Shown here: positions 8,568-16,734 of the stretch, in pieces
How the letters are laid out: each line of letters begins with the position of its first letter
How positions within the stretch are numbered: the stretch's first letter is position 1
Assembly: GCA_900556025.1 (NCBI GenBank)
Contig: USNG01000024.1
Location: 1-27,498 of the forward strand
Direction of reading: 5' to 3'
Origin: an uncultured Mycoplasmatota bacterium
GTDB taxonomy: Bacteria > Bacillota_I > Bacilli_A > RF39 > UBA660
Length of the DNA stretch: 27,498 nt
The notes under the pieces: generated by a model
Databases searched by the model: none
Told to the model about the DNA's origin: nothing
What the model saw: the letters and a program-made list of their open reading frames with translations, nothing else
Position numbers and translations under genes: made by a program

Positions 8568-8580
8568 TTTAATTCTTTTT
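8553..8580 (+). terminator. uvrB terminator overlapping the stop codon
   Basis: GAATTAAA (8553-8560) and TTTAATTC (8568-8575) form an 8-bp stem followed by TTTTT and then ATTTT. The 7-base loop contains the uvrB TAG, so the last codons double as the terminator arm. Confidence 0.65.
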
Positions 8581-8638
8581 ATTTTGATATAATTTATTTA
8601 AGAATAATAGTGTTTAAATATTAATTAGGAGTCTAGAT

Positions 8639-9093
8639 ATGCAACTCATAAGAAAACATTTAATAGGAATCATTTGTTTTATAATAGCTATACTTTATGT
8701 TTTAATTATTGCATTAAATATTAAAGAAACAAAAAAAAGAAACCAAAGAAGATTTATCAAAGTATAAAGTATTATATATTAATTGTTATTGTAAAAGTAT
8801 TAATTTATTTATCTATATTACTTTTCTTTAATGATTCGCTAACAATAAAGTTAATTATCAAAGATTTATTACTTACTATAGTTATTTCATTATTATTAAT
8901 TAGTTATCTTAATATAAAGTTAAATAATAATAAATTGAATTGTGTATTTTTAATTAGTTTAATAATTTTACTTATATTTTATTTTTTAACAAGCAAGTTG
9001 ATTAAATTAGATTTAATTTATTATATAGTTACCCCTTTAATTCTTATAGTATTAAAAGAGCTGTCATTAAGATATGAATCACAAAAAGATTAG
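8639..9093 (+). CDS. Small multi-pass membrane protein split by an A8 frameshift site
   Basis: An ATG at 8639 (after TTAGGAG) opens a frame of 42 codons ending at 8767: one membrane helix followed by a KETKKRNQRR-like tail. The frame one base back stays open to TAG at 9091-9093 and encodes about 110 further residues with roughly four hydrophobic helices, but has no ATG, GTG or TTG in its upstream part. The two overlap at C-A8-G (8731-8738); a -1 slip there (A AAA AAA in the upstream frame) joins them into a protein of about 151 residues with five helices. Possible explanations are programmed frameshifting or transcript slippage, a recent inactivating indel, or a read error in the homopolymer. 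I do not recognise the family. The gene lies between the uvrB terminator and the miaB promoter, so it is probably transcribed alone. Confidence 0.6.
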
Positions 9094-9101
9094 AATATAA
9101 A

Positions 9102-9130
9102 TTGTTTATATTCTATTTTTATGCTATAAT
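9102..9130 (+). promoter_or_regulatory. Promoter of miaB
   Basis: TTGTTT (9102-9107), 17 bp, TATAAT (9125-9130), with TGC before the -10 making it an extended -10. Transcription would begin near 9137, almost at the GGAG ribosome site (9138-9141), so the leader is about 14 bases. Confidence 0.7.
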
Positions 9131-9150
9131 AAACGCCGGAGTTGATTAAT

Positions 9151-10560
9151 ATGAAAACACCTAATATGATAGATGCTAAAAAAAGAAATCAAAATGAAGT
9201 TAATTATGTAGATTATAATATTAAATTAACTGATTTTGGTAAGGGAAAGAAATCATTTGTTAGAACTTATGGTTGTCAAATGAATGAACATGATTCTGAG
9301 AAAATCAGAGGTATGTTAAAAAGCGTAGGTTATGAAAATACAGATGAAATTGAAGAAGCTGATGTGGTTATTTTAAATACTTGTGCTATCCGTGAAAATG
9401 CACATGATAAAGTATTTGGATTTTTAGGTGTATTAAAGCATATTAAAGATACTACAAATCCAAATTTAATTATTGGTATTTGTGGATGTATGGCTCAAGA
9501 AGAAGTAGTAGTAAGTGAAATATTAAATAAATATAAATATGTTGACTTTGTATGTGGTACTCATAATTTAGATAATTTATTATCAATTATTAAAAATAAA
9601 ATTGATACAAGAAAACAACAAATAGAAGTATTAAGCTATGAAGGAGATGTTGTTGAAAACGTACCAGTTATTAGAGATAGTATTTATTCAGCATGGGTAG
9701 ATATACAATATGGATGTGACAAGTTTTGTACATATTGTATCGTTCCATATACAAGAGGAAAACAAAGAAGCAGAAAAAAAGAAAGTATAATTGATGAAGT
9801 TAAAAATTTAAAAGAATTAGGATATAAAGAAGTAACACTACTTGGTCAAAATGTAAATGCATATGGAAAAGATTTGTATGATGACTACAATTTAGCAAAT
9901 CTTCTTAAAGATGTTGCCGAAACTAAAATAGATAGAATTAGATTTGTAACATCACATCCATGGGACTTCACTGAAGAAATGATAGATGTGATAGCTGAAT
10001 ATGATAACATAATGCCATATATTCATTTACCACTTCAATCAGGTAGCAATAAGATATTAAAATTAATGAATAGAAAATATACAAAAGAAGAATATTTAAA
10101 ATTATATGATAGTATTCGTTCAAAAGTTAAAGGTTCAAGTATAACAACTGATATTATAGTTGGATTCCCAGGTGAGACAGAAGAGGATTTTGAAGAAACA
10201 CTTGACGTTGTAAATAAATGTAAATTTGACGGAGCTTTTACATTTGCATTTAGTCCTCGTGAAAATACTCCCGCTGCTTTAATGAAAGAAACTGTAAGTG
10301 AAGAAGTAAAAATGGATAGACTTCATAGATTAAATGAAGTAGTTAACAAGTATAGCAATGAAGCAAATAAAAAGATGATGGGTAAAACTGTTAAATGTTT
10401 AGTAACTGGATTAAGTGAAAAAGATAGTAGTAAAGTATGTGGATACACAGAAAATATGAAACTAGTTAACATTGAAGGAAGCAAATCATTAATTGGAAAA
10501 ATAGTTGATGTAGAAATAACAGATACAAAAAGTTTCTCATTAGATGGAAAAGCATTATAA
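9151..10560 (+). CDS. miaB: tRNA-2-methylthio-N6-dimethylallyladenosine synthase
   Basis: 469 residues from the ATG at 9151, chosen over an in-frame TTG at 9142 because GGAG at 9138-9141 is correctly spaced for the ATG. MiaB adds the methylthio group to isopentenyl-adenosine 37 of tRNAs using two 4Fe-4S clusters. The UPF0004 domain carries Cys42 (YGCQMNEHDS), Cys78 (NTCAIRENA) and Cys113 (GCMAQ). The radical-SAM motif is C189-DKF-C193-TY-C196, followed by IVPYTRGKQRSR. A TRAM domain closes the protein. The N-terminal extension before the first domain (about 30 residues) resembles Bacillus-type MiaB. It has its own promoter and terminator, so it is probably a single-gene unit. Confidence 0.97.
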   Translation: MKTPNMIDAKKRNQNEVNYVDYNIKLTDFGKGKKSFVRTYGCQMNEHDSEKIRGMLKSVGYENTDEIEEADVVILNTCAIRENAHDKVFGFLGVLKHIKDTTNPNLIIGICGCMAQEEVVVSEILNKYKYVDFVCGTHNLDNLLSIIKNKIDTRKQQIEVLSYEGDVVENVPVIRDSIYSAWVDIQYGCDKFCTYCIVPYTRGKQRSRKKESIIDEVKNLKELGYKEVTLLGQNVNAYGKDLYDDYNLANLLKDVAETKIDRIRFVTSHPWDFTEEMIDVIAEYDNIMPYIHLPLQSGSNKILKLMNRKYTKEEYLKLYDSIRSKVKGSSITTDIIVGFPGETEEDFEETLDVVNKCKFDGAFTFAFSPRENTPAALMKETVSEEVKMDRLHRLNEVVNKYSNEANKKMMGKTVKCLVTGLSEKDSSKVCGYTENMKLVNIEGSKSLIGKIVDVEITDTKSFSLDGKAL

Positions 10561-10566
10561 AAATCA

Positions 10567-10604
10567 AAAAGACACATAGGTTAGTTAATAATCATGTGTC
10601 TTTT
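10567..10604 (+). terminator. miaB terminator with the GACACAT arm
   Basis: AAAAGACACAT (10567-10577) pairs perfectly with ATGTGTCTTTT (10594-10604) around a 16-base loop. The T-rich second arm gives a standard intrinsic terminator. The same arm sequence recurs in the terminator at 14161-14229. Confidence 0.8.
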
Positions 10605-10655
10605 AAATTATAATAATTTAATTTATAAATTTACTAGGTGTACCAGAGATTATTA

Positions 10656-10684
10656 TTGTTAAAAAAAGAAATAATTGATATAAT
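10656..10684 (+). promoter_or_regulatory. Promoter of the InlB-repeat/glycine-rich protein gene
   Basis: TTGTTA (10656-10661), 17 bp, TATAAT (10679-10684). The start would be near 10691, 16 bases before the ATG at 10707. Confidence 0.65.
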
Positions 10685-10706
10685 ATTTATAATAATAGGT
10701 GATGAT

Positions 10707-13220
10707 ATGAAAAGAATATTTAAATTAATTTTTCTTGTACTAATATTTATACCAATTTTCATTAATGCTACAAGTACTTATAATGAAGGAACAAAGGCAA
10801 CAGATAATTATATTGTGAATTTTTCTAATTATAAAAGATACATAAACATTGTTGGAAATAAGTATTACAATTATGAAAAAAATGGTTATATAGCACAAGG
10901 AAGTTTTAAAAATGGAGGATTTATTAGTTCATATGAATACAAGCTTTCCTTAGACAATAAAGGATCATGGTTAGCTCCAGGTATTGGATATTGGACATCA
11001 TCAAAGGATGGAACAGACAATTATTATTTCGTATCTGATGCACTATATTCAAAACATATGAATGATAGACTTGCAGTAAGAATTACAGAATATATCCAAC
11101 CATTTGCGAAAGTTAAAGGTCAAGGAACTATAAATAATCCATGGTATTTTGTTGAATCTTATATGATAAGATTAAAAAGCAATAATGAAAGCTATGGTAA
11201 TTTGGAATCTGGCAGTAATTTAGGCCCACAAGAAATGTATATAGAAAAAGGAACAACTAAATCAATTAACTTTACTGCATCGCCAGGATATGGCATTTCA
11301 TCATCAAATATTTCTAATTGTTTTTCTAATTATTTTTTAGTTGAAGGAAATAAAATAACAATTAGGTCATTAGATAGAGATTTAAACTGTATAATATATT
11401 TTGAACCTAAAAAGTACACTGTTACTTTAGATTCTAATGGCGGAACACCTGCAAATTATACTAGAGAAGTAACTTATAAAGAAAAATATGGTAGTATGCC
11501 TGAACCAACAAGAACGGGTTATTCATTTGATGGATGGTATACAGAAAAAACTGGTGGAAGTAAAGTAACATCTACTACTGACGTTACGATAACAAATGAT
11601 CAAACATTATATGCTCATTGGAATCCAAATTCATACACAGTAACATTTGTTGGCAATGGTGGAACAATGGGTTCAACTACAACAAAAAATGTTAGTTATG
11701 GTAGCACTTATGGAGATTTATCAGGAATAACTGCTACAAGAACAGGATATACTTTCACAGGTTGGTATACAGCAGCTTCTAAAGGAACAAAGGTTACAAG
11801 TGCGACAAAAGTAACACAAGCAAAAGATCATACACTTTATGCTCAATGGAAAGCAAATACATATACTGTAACATTTAATCAAAGCGGAGGAACAACTCCA
11901 AATCCACCATCAAAGCCAGTTACATATGATAGTACATATGGAACTCTTGCAACAACATCAAGAGTTGGATATACCTTAACAGGATGGTACACATCAGCAT
12001 TAAATGGTACACAAGTAACAAGTATATCAAAAGTAACAATAACAGGTGCGCAAACATTATATGCAAGGTGGAATGCAAATAAATATACTGTAAAATTCAA
12101 TGCAAATGGTGGAACACAACCAGCTAATCAAACAGTTACATATAACAGTACATACGGAACATTACCAACTACAACTAGATCAGGGTATGTATTCACTGGT
12201 TGGTACACATCTAATACAGGTGGAACAAGAGTATATAACACAACAAAAGTAAAGATAACAAGCACACAAACATTATATGCAAGATGGGAAGTAAATGCTC
12301 CAACAGATTTGCCAAAATCATTTGATAAGAGTGGAGCTTATACTTATGACGTTAAAGCTACAGGTATATATAAGCTTGAAACTTGGGGAGCACAAGGTGG
12401 AGACATTTGGCACTGGGAGTTTCCACTAACTGCAGATTGCTTCAGTCCTTTAAATAAAGGTGGATATGGTGCTTATGCAACAGGTCAAATAAAACTAACA
12501 GCTGGAACAAAACTTTACATTTATGTTGGTGGAAAAGGAGGAACAGGTGGTAGAACATCTCCAGCGGGTGCAGGTTTACCTCCAATAATGTCCCCAGGAA
12601 ATGGTGGCTATAATGGTGGAGGCTCTGGAGGATATGGTTCTAGTTCTTCATACCCATATGATGATTCAAATCTTAAATATGCTGGTGGTTCTGGTGGAGG
12701 CGGAGCGACACATATTGCTACAACCAGTGGCTTATTATCAACTCTACGTAACAAAAAAAGTAACATACTTATTGTTGCTGGAGGTGGAGGTGGAGTCCAA
12801 GGAAGTGGCGAATGTGACACAGTAAGACCTAATGCAGGTGGTATTTCTGGAGTAGGAAATAGATCAACAGGTGCTACTCAAACAACCGGTTATAGTTTCG
12901 GACAAGGACAAGCAGGACGACGTTCATATAGTTATTATAACTGTGGCGCTGAAGGAAGTGGAGGCGCTGGAGGTGGCTATTATGGAGGATATGCATACCA
13001 AGGTACTGGAGAATACACAAGTACAAATGGAGCAGGAGGTTCAAGTTATATAGGAAATACTAATCTTACAAATAAAGTGATGTATTGTTATAACTGCACA
13101 ACATCATCAGCAACTAATACAAAAACAAACAAAACAACTTCTGTATCAGAATCACTTAATGCAAACTCAGCAAAAATGGGTGATGGAGCTGCAAGAATTA
13201 CATGGATAGGAGCTGAATAA
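10707..13220 (+). CDS. Secreted InlB-repeat protein with ALK/LTK-type glycine-rich domain
   Basis: 837 residues from the ATG at 10707; the frame is open further upstream, but the signal peptide starts here (KRIFKLIFLVLIFIPIFINA) after GGTGAT. Order: signal peptide 1-23; a domain of about 210 residues (SWLAPGIGYWTSS near 90, GQGTINNPWYF near 140) shared with the protein at 14368-16053; four InlB_B-type repeats at 237-527, each with NGG or SGG, GYxxxGWYT and LYAxW; then a glycine-rich domain at about 535-836. That last domain (YKLETWGAQGGD, LYIYVGGKGG, GGGATHIATT, ILIVAGGGGG, GGSSYIGN, ending ARITWIG) matches the glycine-rich domain of ALK/LTK receptor kinases that also occurs in bacterial surface proteins. 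No LPXTG or C-terminal membrane helix is seen, so attachment is unclear. A lipoprotein gene follows after 2 bases. Adhesion or ligand binding is inference. Confidence 0.88.
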   Translation: MKRIFKLIFLVLIFIPIFINATSTYNEGTKATDNYIVNFSNYKRYINIVGNKYYNYEKNGYIAQGSFKNGGFISSYEYKLSLDNKGSWLAPGIGYWTSSKDGTDNYYFVSDALYSKHMNDRLAVRITEYIQPFAKVKGQGTINNPWYFVESYMIRLKSNNESYGNLESGSNLGPQEMYIEKGTTKSINFTASPGYGISSSNISNCFSNYFLVEGNKITIRSLDRDLNCIIYFEPKKYTVTLDSNGGTPANYTREVTYKEKYGSMPEPTRTGYSFDGWYTEKTGGSKVTSTTDVTITNDQTLYAHWNPNSYTVTFVGNGGTMGSTTTKNVSYGSTYGDLSGITATRTGYTFTGWYTAASKGTKVTSATKVTQAKDHTLYAQWKANTYTVTFNQSGGTTPNPPSKPVTYDSTYGTLATTSRVGYTLTGWYTSALNGTQVTSISKVTITGAQTLYARWNANKYTVKFNANGGTQPANQTVTYNSTYGTLPTTTRSGYVFTGWYTSNTGGTRVYNTTKVKITSTQTLYARWEVNAPTDLPKSFDKSGAYTYDVKATGIYKLETWGAQGGDIWHWEFPLTADCFSPLNKGGYGAYATGQIKLTAGTKLYIYVGGKGGTGGRTSPAGAGLPPIMSPGNGGYNGGGSGGYGSSSSYPYDDSNLKYAGGSGGGGATHIATTSGLLSTLRNKKSNILIVAGGGGGVQGSGECDTVRPNAGGISGVGNRSTGATQTTGYSFGQGQAGRRSYSYYNCGAEGSGGAGGGYYGGYAYQGTGEYTSTNGAGGSSYIGNTNLTNKVMYCYNCTTSSATNTKTNKTTSVSESLNANSAKMGDGAARITWIGAE
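11415..12287 (+). repeat. Four InlB_B-type repeats in the 10707-13220 gene
   Basis: Four tandem units of about 70-76 codons start near 11415, 11630, 11860 and 12083. Each has a YTV(T/K) strand, an NGG or SGG turn, GYxxxGWYT and a closing LYAxW. At DNA level the units have diverged more than those of the paralogue at 15100-15972. Confidence 0.85.
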
Positions 13221-13222
13221 TA

Positions 13223-14104
13223 ATGAAAAAATATTTTGTTAGAATTGTAGTTTTGTTATTTCTTTGCACATTTCTATTTAGTGGATGTGCAAAGAAAGAT
13301 AATAACAAACCAAACACTAACACTGAAGATAATAAATGCTTTGAATTTGATAAAAAAACAGGAACTATAGTAAAATATCTTTGCGGTAAAACAAGTAAAG
13401 TAGATATGTCAGAATATAAAATGCTAGATGCAGAAGCATGCAGAGACTATTTAGTAAATCATTATTTATTCGATGAAACTAAAGCATTAACCTTTTGTAC
13501 AAATGATAAATCACAAGAATATTCTCTTGGATATGCAATAGCTAATAAAGCTATACCTACAAAAATGTACATAGGACTAGAAAGAGAAGGAATAATAAAA
13601 ATTAATAATAATGATAAAGCAATAAGTGACGTTGTTATTCCTTCAAAAATAGATGGAGTAAAAGTTCAAACAATAGGAAGTTCAGCTTTTTCAAATATGT
13701 GTGATGCAGATAATCCATGCGGTGATGGTAACATGGGAATTAAAAGCGTGATTATACCAGATACAGTAACAGTTATAAAAGACAATGCTTTCAAAGATAA
13801 CGAAATTGAAAGCATAATAATTCCACCTAGCGTAACATCTATTGGAGAAAACGCATTTTATAATAACAAAATATCTAAATTAACATTAAATGAAGGCCTA
13901 ACTTACATAGATGCATATGCATTTGATAGAAATAATTTAACTGAAGTAATATTTCCATCAACTATTCAATTTATAGGCTATAATGCATTTAAAATTAACG
14001 AAATAACAAATATTGACTTCTTTGGAGATAGAACACTAATTGAATTTATTTGTAATCCATTTCCAAAAGATGTTGATGTAGAAGGATTAAATTTTGATTG
14101 TTAA
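13223..14104 (+). CDS. Lipoprotein with BspA-type leucine-rich repeats
   Basis: 293 residues. Residues 1-22 are a lipoprotein signal with lipobox FSGC (Cys22), followed by a polar Asn/Lys/Thr linker. Residues about 115-285 carry LRR_5/BspA-type repeats, visible as VVIPSKIDGVKVQTIGSSAFS, then VIIPDTVTVIKDNAF, IIPPSVTSIGENAF and VIFPSTIQFIGYNAF. BspA-like repeats are common in adhesins of gut and oral bacteria; a lipid-anchored binding protein is the natural reading, with ligand unknown. The middle part (residues 35-110) is unrecognised and holds several cysteines. It begins 2 bases after the InlB/glycine-rich gene with AGGAG inside that gene, so the two are translated from one message, which suggests their products act together. 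Confidence 0.88.
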   Translation: MKKYFVRIVVLLFLCTFLFSGCAKKDNNKPNTNTEDNKCFEFDKKTGTIVKYLCGKTSKVDMSEYKMLDAEACRDYLVNHYLFDETKALTFCTNDKSQEYSLGYAIANKAIPTKMYIGLEREGIIKINNNDKAISDVVIPSKIDGVKVQTIGSSAFSNMCDADNPCGDGNMGIKSVIIPDTVTVIKDNAFKDNEIESIIIPPSVTSIGENAFYNNKISKLTLNEGLTYIDAYAFDRNNLTEVIFPSTIQFIGYNAFKINEITNIDFFGDRTLIEFICNPFPKDVDVEGLNFDC

Positions 14105-14160
14105 GATATAAGCGATTTACTTATAAAATTACTTTAAATAAAAATGTAAAAAGAACATAA

Positions 14161-14229
14161 AAAAAGACACATAGTGATTACTAACATAAGTATAAATGAA
14201 CATTGTAGGTAATAAACTATGTGTCTTTT
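14161..14229 (+). terminator. Terminator of the surface-protein pair, same arm as the miaB terminator
   Basis: AAAAGACACATAG (14162-14174) pairs with CTATGTGTCTTTT (14217-14229), 13 bp. The loop is 42 bases and can form a weaker inner stem (TTACTAACA with TGTAGGTAA). The arms extend those at 10567-10604, and both copies are followed by AAAT and ATAATA. Confidence 0.75.
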
Positions 14230-14315
14230 AAATATAATAGAGAAACAAGAAAATATAAATTATATATATTTTAAAAAATGCAGTATAACATTTTATAGTT
14301 TTATGACAACAATTG

Positions 14316-14321
14316 TATAAT
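14316..14321 (+). promoter_or_regulatory. Possible -10 for the second InlB-repeat gene
   Basis: TATAAT lies 47 bases before the ATG at 14368. A good -35 is not evident 16-18 bp upstream, so this is tentative. Confidence 0.35.
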
Positions 14322-14367
14322 TTTTATAAAAAATATGATAACATATATATAATAAAGGGTGACGAAA

Positions 14368-16053
14368 ATGAGAAAACTTTTAATAATATTAATTTTATTA
14401 TTATGTTTTATGCCTTTATTTATTAGTGCTGGAACATTTGAAGATGGAAAAAAATTAGCTAATAAATATATGGAGGAAAATTTTGAAGATGATTATTCTA
14501 AATATATTGTATCAGAAGATACTAAATATGGTTTTAGTGAAAAGGGAATATTTAGTATATCTGGATTCAATAAAGGTGGACTTCTTAATAAATATGAATA
14601 TGATCTTTCTAAAGATTCAGGAAGCGCTAATGATTCATCTTGGTTATATGATGTTAATGGATATTGGACTTTAACTGGCGATAATAATAATGCATATGTT
14701 GTTGGCAAAACCACTTATCCAAAAACGAATGCATTTAATAATAGAATTGTTGAATATATAAGAAATAAAACAAAAATCACTGGAAAAGGAACTTATTCTA
14801 ATCCTTGGGTTATTGATAAATCATATCTAGTAATTATTAAGGCAAATAGAGAAAACTTAGTAGATTCTATTTTCGTCAATAATGATAAATGTAAAGAAAA
14901 AAATAGGTGTGAGACTACTGTAATTGAAAATAGAGATGCTATCTTTTATATAAATTTTAAAGATGGATATGAATATGACACTTCAGAAGATGGAAGTAAT
15001 TTATGTAATCCATCTGGTTACACTGCATCATCAAGAAAGTTAGTTATTCCTAACGTAATAGATGATGTAGAATGTTTTTTCAAAATAAAAGAAAGAGAAT
15101 ATAAAATTACATTTAATACTAATGGTGGAACATTAACTGGAAAGAATAGTAAGGATGTAACTTATACAAAATCATATGGACTCTTACCAGAACCTACAAG
15201 AGAAGGATATGGTTTTACTGGCTGGTATACAAAAACAGTGGGTGGAGATAAAGTTGATAGTTCTACTATTTTAGATAAACCAGAAGCTAAAACATTATAT
15301 GCTCACTGGGAAGCTAAAAGTTATACAGTTACATTTGACGGAAACAATGGAACACCAAGTTATACTAATAAAACAGTTGTATATGATGCAAAATATGGAA
15401 GCTTACCAACAGCAAGTAGAACAGGATATACATTTACTGGATGGTTTACAGCTGCTTCTGGAGGAACACAAATTACAAGCGCAACAAAAGTTGCAACAGC
15501 AAGCAATCACAAATTATATGCACATTGGACAGCAAACAAATATACTGTAACATTTGCTAAAAATGATGGAACATCTAATAATGCAGGCACAAGTACAGTA
15601 ACATTTGCTTCAACGTATGGCACGCTTCCAACAACAACGAGAACAGGTTATACTTTTCAAGGATGGTTTACAACCGCATCAGCTGGAACAAAAGTATTAA
15701 ACACAACAAAAGTTGTAACAGCAAGCAACCATAGTTTGTACGCACATTGGACAGCAAATAAATATACTGTAACATTTGTTAAAAACGATGGAACATCTAA
15801 TAATGCAGGAACAAATACTGTAACATTTGACTCAACTTATGGAACACTACCAATAGCATCAAGATCAGGATATATTTTTCAAGGATGGTTTACAGCGGCT
15901 TCTGGTGGAACAAAAATATCAAATACAACAAAAGTTACAACAGCTAGTAATCATAATTTATATGCACAATGGAAATCAAATCCACCACCAGCACCAGACC
16001 CATGTCAATGCTATGGTAGATATACTTGCTGTAACTGTGCATCTTGTTACTAA
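14368..16053 (+). CDS. Secreted InlB-repeat protein with six-cysteine tail
   Basis: 561 residues from the ATG at 14368, preferred to a GTG 9 bases earlier because GGGTGA is then well placed. Order: signal peptide (about 1-21, KLLIILILLLCFMPLFISA); an N-terminal domain of about 220 residues homologous to that of the 10707-13220 protein (SSWLYDVNGYWT, RIVEYI, GKGTYSNPW); four InlB_B-type repeats at 245-535; a Pro-rich linker; and a tail of CQCYGRYTCCNCASCY. There is no LPXTG or membrane helix, so the tail is the only candidate for attachment, crosslinking or metal binding. The last two repeats are nearly the same in DNA, suggesting recent duplication. A gene for a small anchored protein follows 30 bases downstream. 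A surface or secreted adhesive role is inference; no glycine-rich domain is present here. Confidence 0.85.
   Translation: MRKLLIILILLLCFMPLFISAGTFEDGKKLANKYMEENFEDDYSKYIVSEDTKYGFSEKGIFSISGFNKGGLLNKYEYDLSKDSGSANDSSWLYDVNGYWTLTGDNNNAYVVGKTTYPKTNAFNNRIVEYIRNKTKITGKGTYSNPWVIDKSYLVIIKANRENLVDSIFVNNDKCKEKNRCETTVIENRDAIFYINFKDGYEYDTSEDGSNLCNPSGYTASSRKLVIPNVIDDVECFFKIKEREYKITFNTNGGTLTGKNSKDVTYTKSYGLLPEPTREGYGFTGWYTKTVGGDKVDSSTILDKPEAKTLYAHWEAKSYTVTFDGNNGTPSYTNKTVVYDAKYGSLPTASRTGYTFTGWFTAASGGTQITSATKVATASNHKLYAHWTANKYTVTFAKNDGTSNNAGTSTVTFASTYGTLPTTTRTGYTFQGWFTTASAGTKVLNTTKVVTASNHSLYAHWTANKYTVTFVKNDGTSNNAGTNTVTFDSTYGTLPIASRSGYIFQGWFTAASGGTKISNTTKVTTASNHNLYAQWKSNPPPAPDPCQCYGRYTCCNCASCY
15100..15972 (+). 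repeat. Four InlB_B-type repeats, last two nearly identical
   Basis: Units start near 15100, 15320, 15541 and 15763. The third and fourth have a period of 222 bases and share long exact DNA stretches (for example ACATCTAATAATGCAGG), unlike units 1 and 2. This points to recent tandem duplication. Confidence 0.85.
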
Positions 16054-16083
16054 ACAATATTCTTTAAGTTTAAAGGAGAAAAT

Positions 16084-16650
16084 ATGTCAAAAGAAAATAC
16101 AAAAAAATTATTATTAATTTTGTTTTCTATAATTGTAATTATTGGAATTGCATTTACAATTATATATTTCAAAAACAAACAACAATCTACCCCGAATAAT
16201 GACAATATTCAAGATCCTAAAAAAGATAACGATGAAAATGTAGGCTCAAAAATATATAAAGAGCCAAGATATGGATTTAAATATGATGTTCCAGATAATT
16301 TTACTTATAAAGATAATGATGAATATTTCTTTAAAGTTTCTAGCAACGAAAATTGGTATGCATTAGTTACAATTGAAACAATGTCTATGAATAATCATAA
16401 ACCAGTTATTGAAATGGAAGCAGAGCTAAAGTTAAAAATTGATCCAACTAAAGAGAAATTATTTAATGAAAAATATGCTGATATTGATGTGTTAGGATAC
16501 CAAAAATTAGACGAAAAAATAAGAGATTACTATTTTGTAACCCCATGGGATTATTTTTATCGTATTATTGTATTTTATGAGGATGATGATTTCAAATTTG
16601 ATTCTTTAAAAGATATAATGTATTCGTTATTAACTCCAGATTATGATTAA
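16084..16650 (+). CDS. Small membrane-anchored protein of unknown function
   Basis: 188 residues. One membrane segment (about 9-29, LLLILFSIIVIIGIAFTIIYF) is followed by a polar Asn/Asp/Lys linker (about 30-57) and an outside domain of about 130 residues starting at YKEPRYGFKYDVPDNF. That opening, in which a compact domain begins with a YGFxYDVP-type strand, is seen in various extracellular PsbP-like or stress-response proteins, but I cannot assign a family. A good AAGGAG precedes the ATG. It lies 30 bases after the InlB-repeat/cysteine-tail gene and before a terminator, so the two probably share a transcript. Confidence 0.8.
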   Translation: MSKENTKKLLLILFSIIVIIGIAFTIIYFKNKQQSTPNNDNIQDPKKDNDENVGSKIYKEPRYGFKYDVPDNFTYKDNDEYFFKVSSNENWYALVTIETMSMNNHKPVIEMEAELKLKIDPTKEKLFNEKYADIDVLGYQKLDEKIRDYYFVTPWDYFYRIIVFYEDDDFKFDSLKDIMYSLLTPDYD

Positions 16651-16651
16651 T

Positions 16652-16683
16652 AATAAAATGTGACTCATAAAGTCACTTTTATT
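16652..16683 (+). terminator. Terminator after the surface-protein island
   Basis: GTGACT (16660-16665) and AGTCAC (16671-16676) pair around CATAA. The stem is extended by AATAAAA with TTTTATT after one bulged T, and the second arm is T-rich. Confidence 0.7.
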
Positions 16684-16688
16684 ATGAT

Positions 16689-16717
16689 TTGACAAAATAA
16701 TGATAAAATATTATAGT
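16689..16717 (+). promoter_or_regulatory. Promoter of the HAD-MBL-priA-fmt operon
   Basis: TTGACA (16689-16694, a perfect -35), 17 bp, TATAGT (16712-16717). The start would be near 16724, just before the GTAGGTGAT ribosome site. Confidence 0.75.
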
Positions 16718-16734
16718 GTTAGTAGGTGATAAAA

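Noticed and set aside
10638..10706. Upstream extension of the InlB/glycine-rich protein.
   Set aside because: The extension covers the promoter, and the signal peptide begins at the ATG at 10707.
12601..13053. Extra open frames on both strands inside the glycine-rich coding region.
   Set aside because: They are shadows of the GGN-rich codons of the real gene, without ribosome sites or sensible composition.
10707..16053. Reading the InlB repeats as evidence of a Listeria-like internalin or invasion system.
   Set aside because: InlB_B-type repeats are widespread in secreted proteins of harmless gut bacteria; the leucine-rich internalin domain is absent from both proteins and there is no LPXTG.
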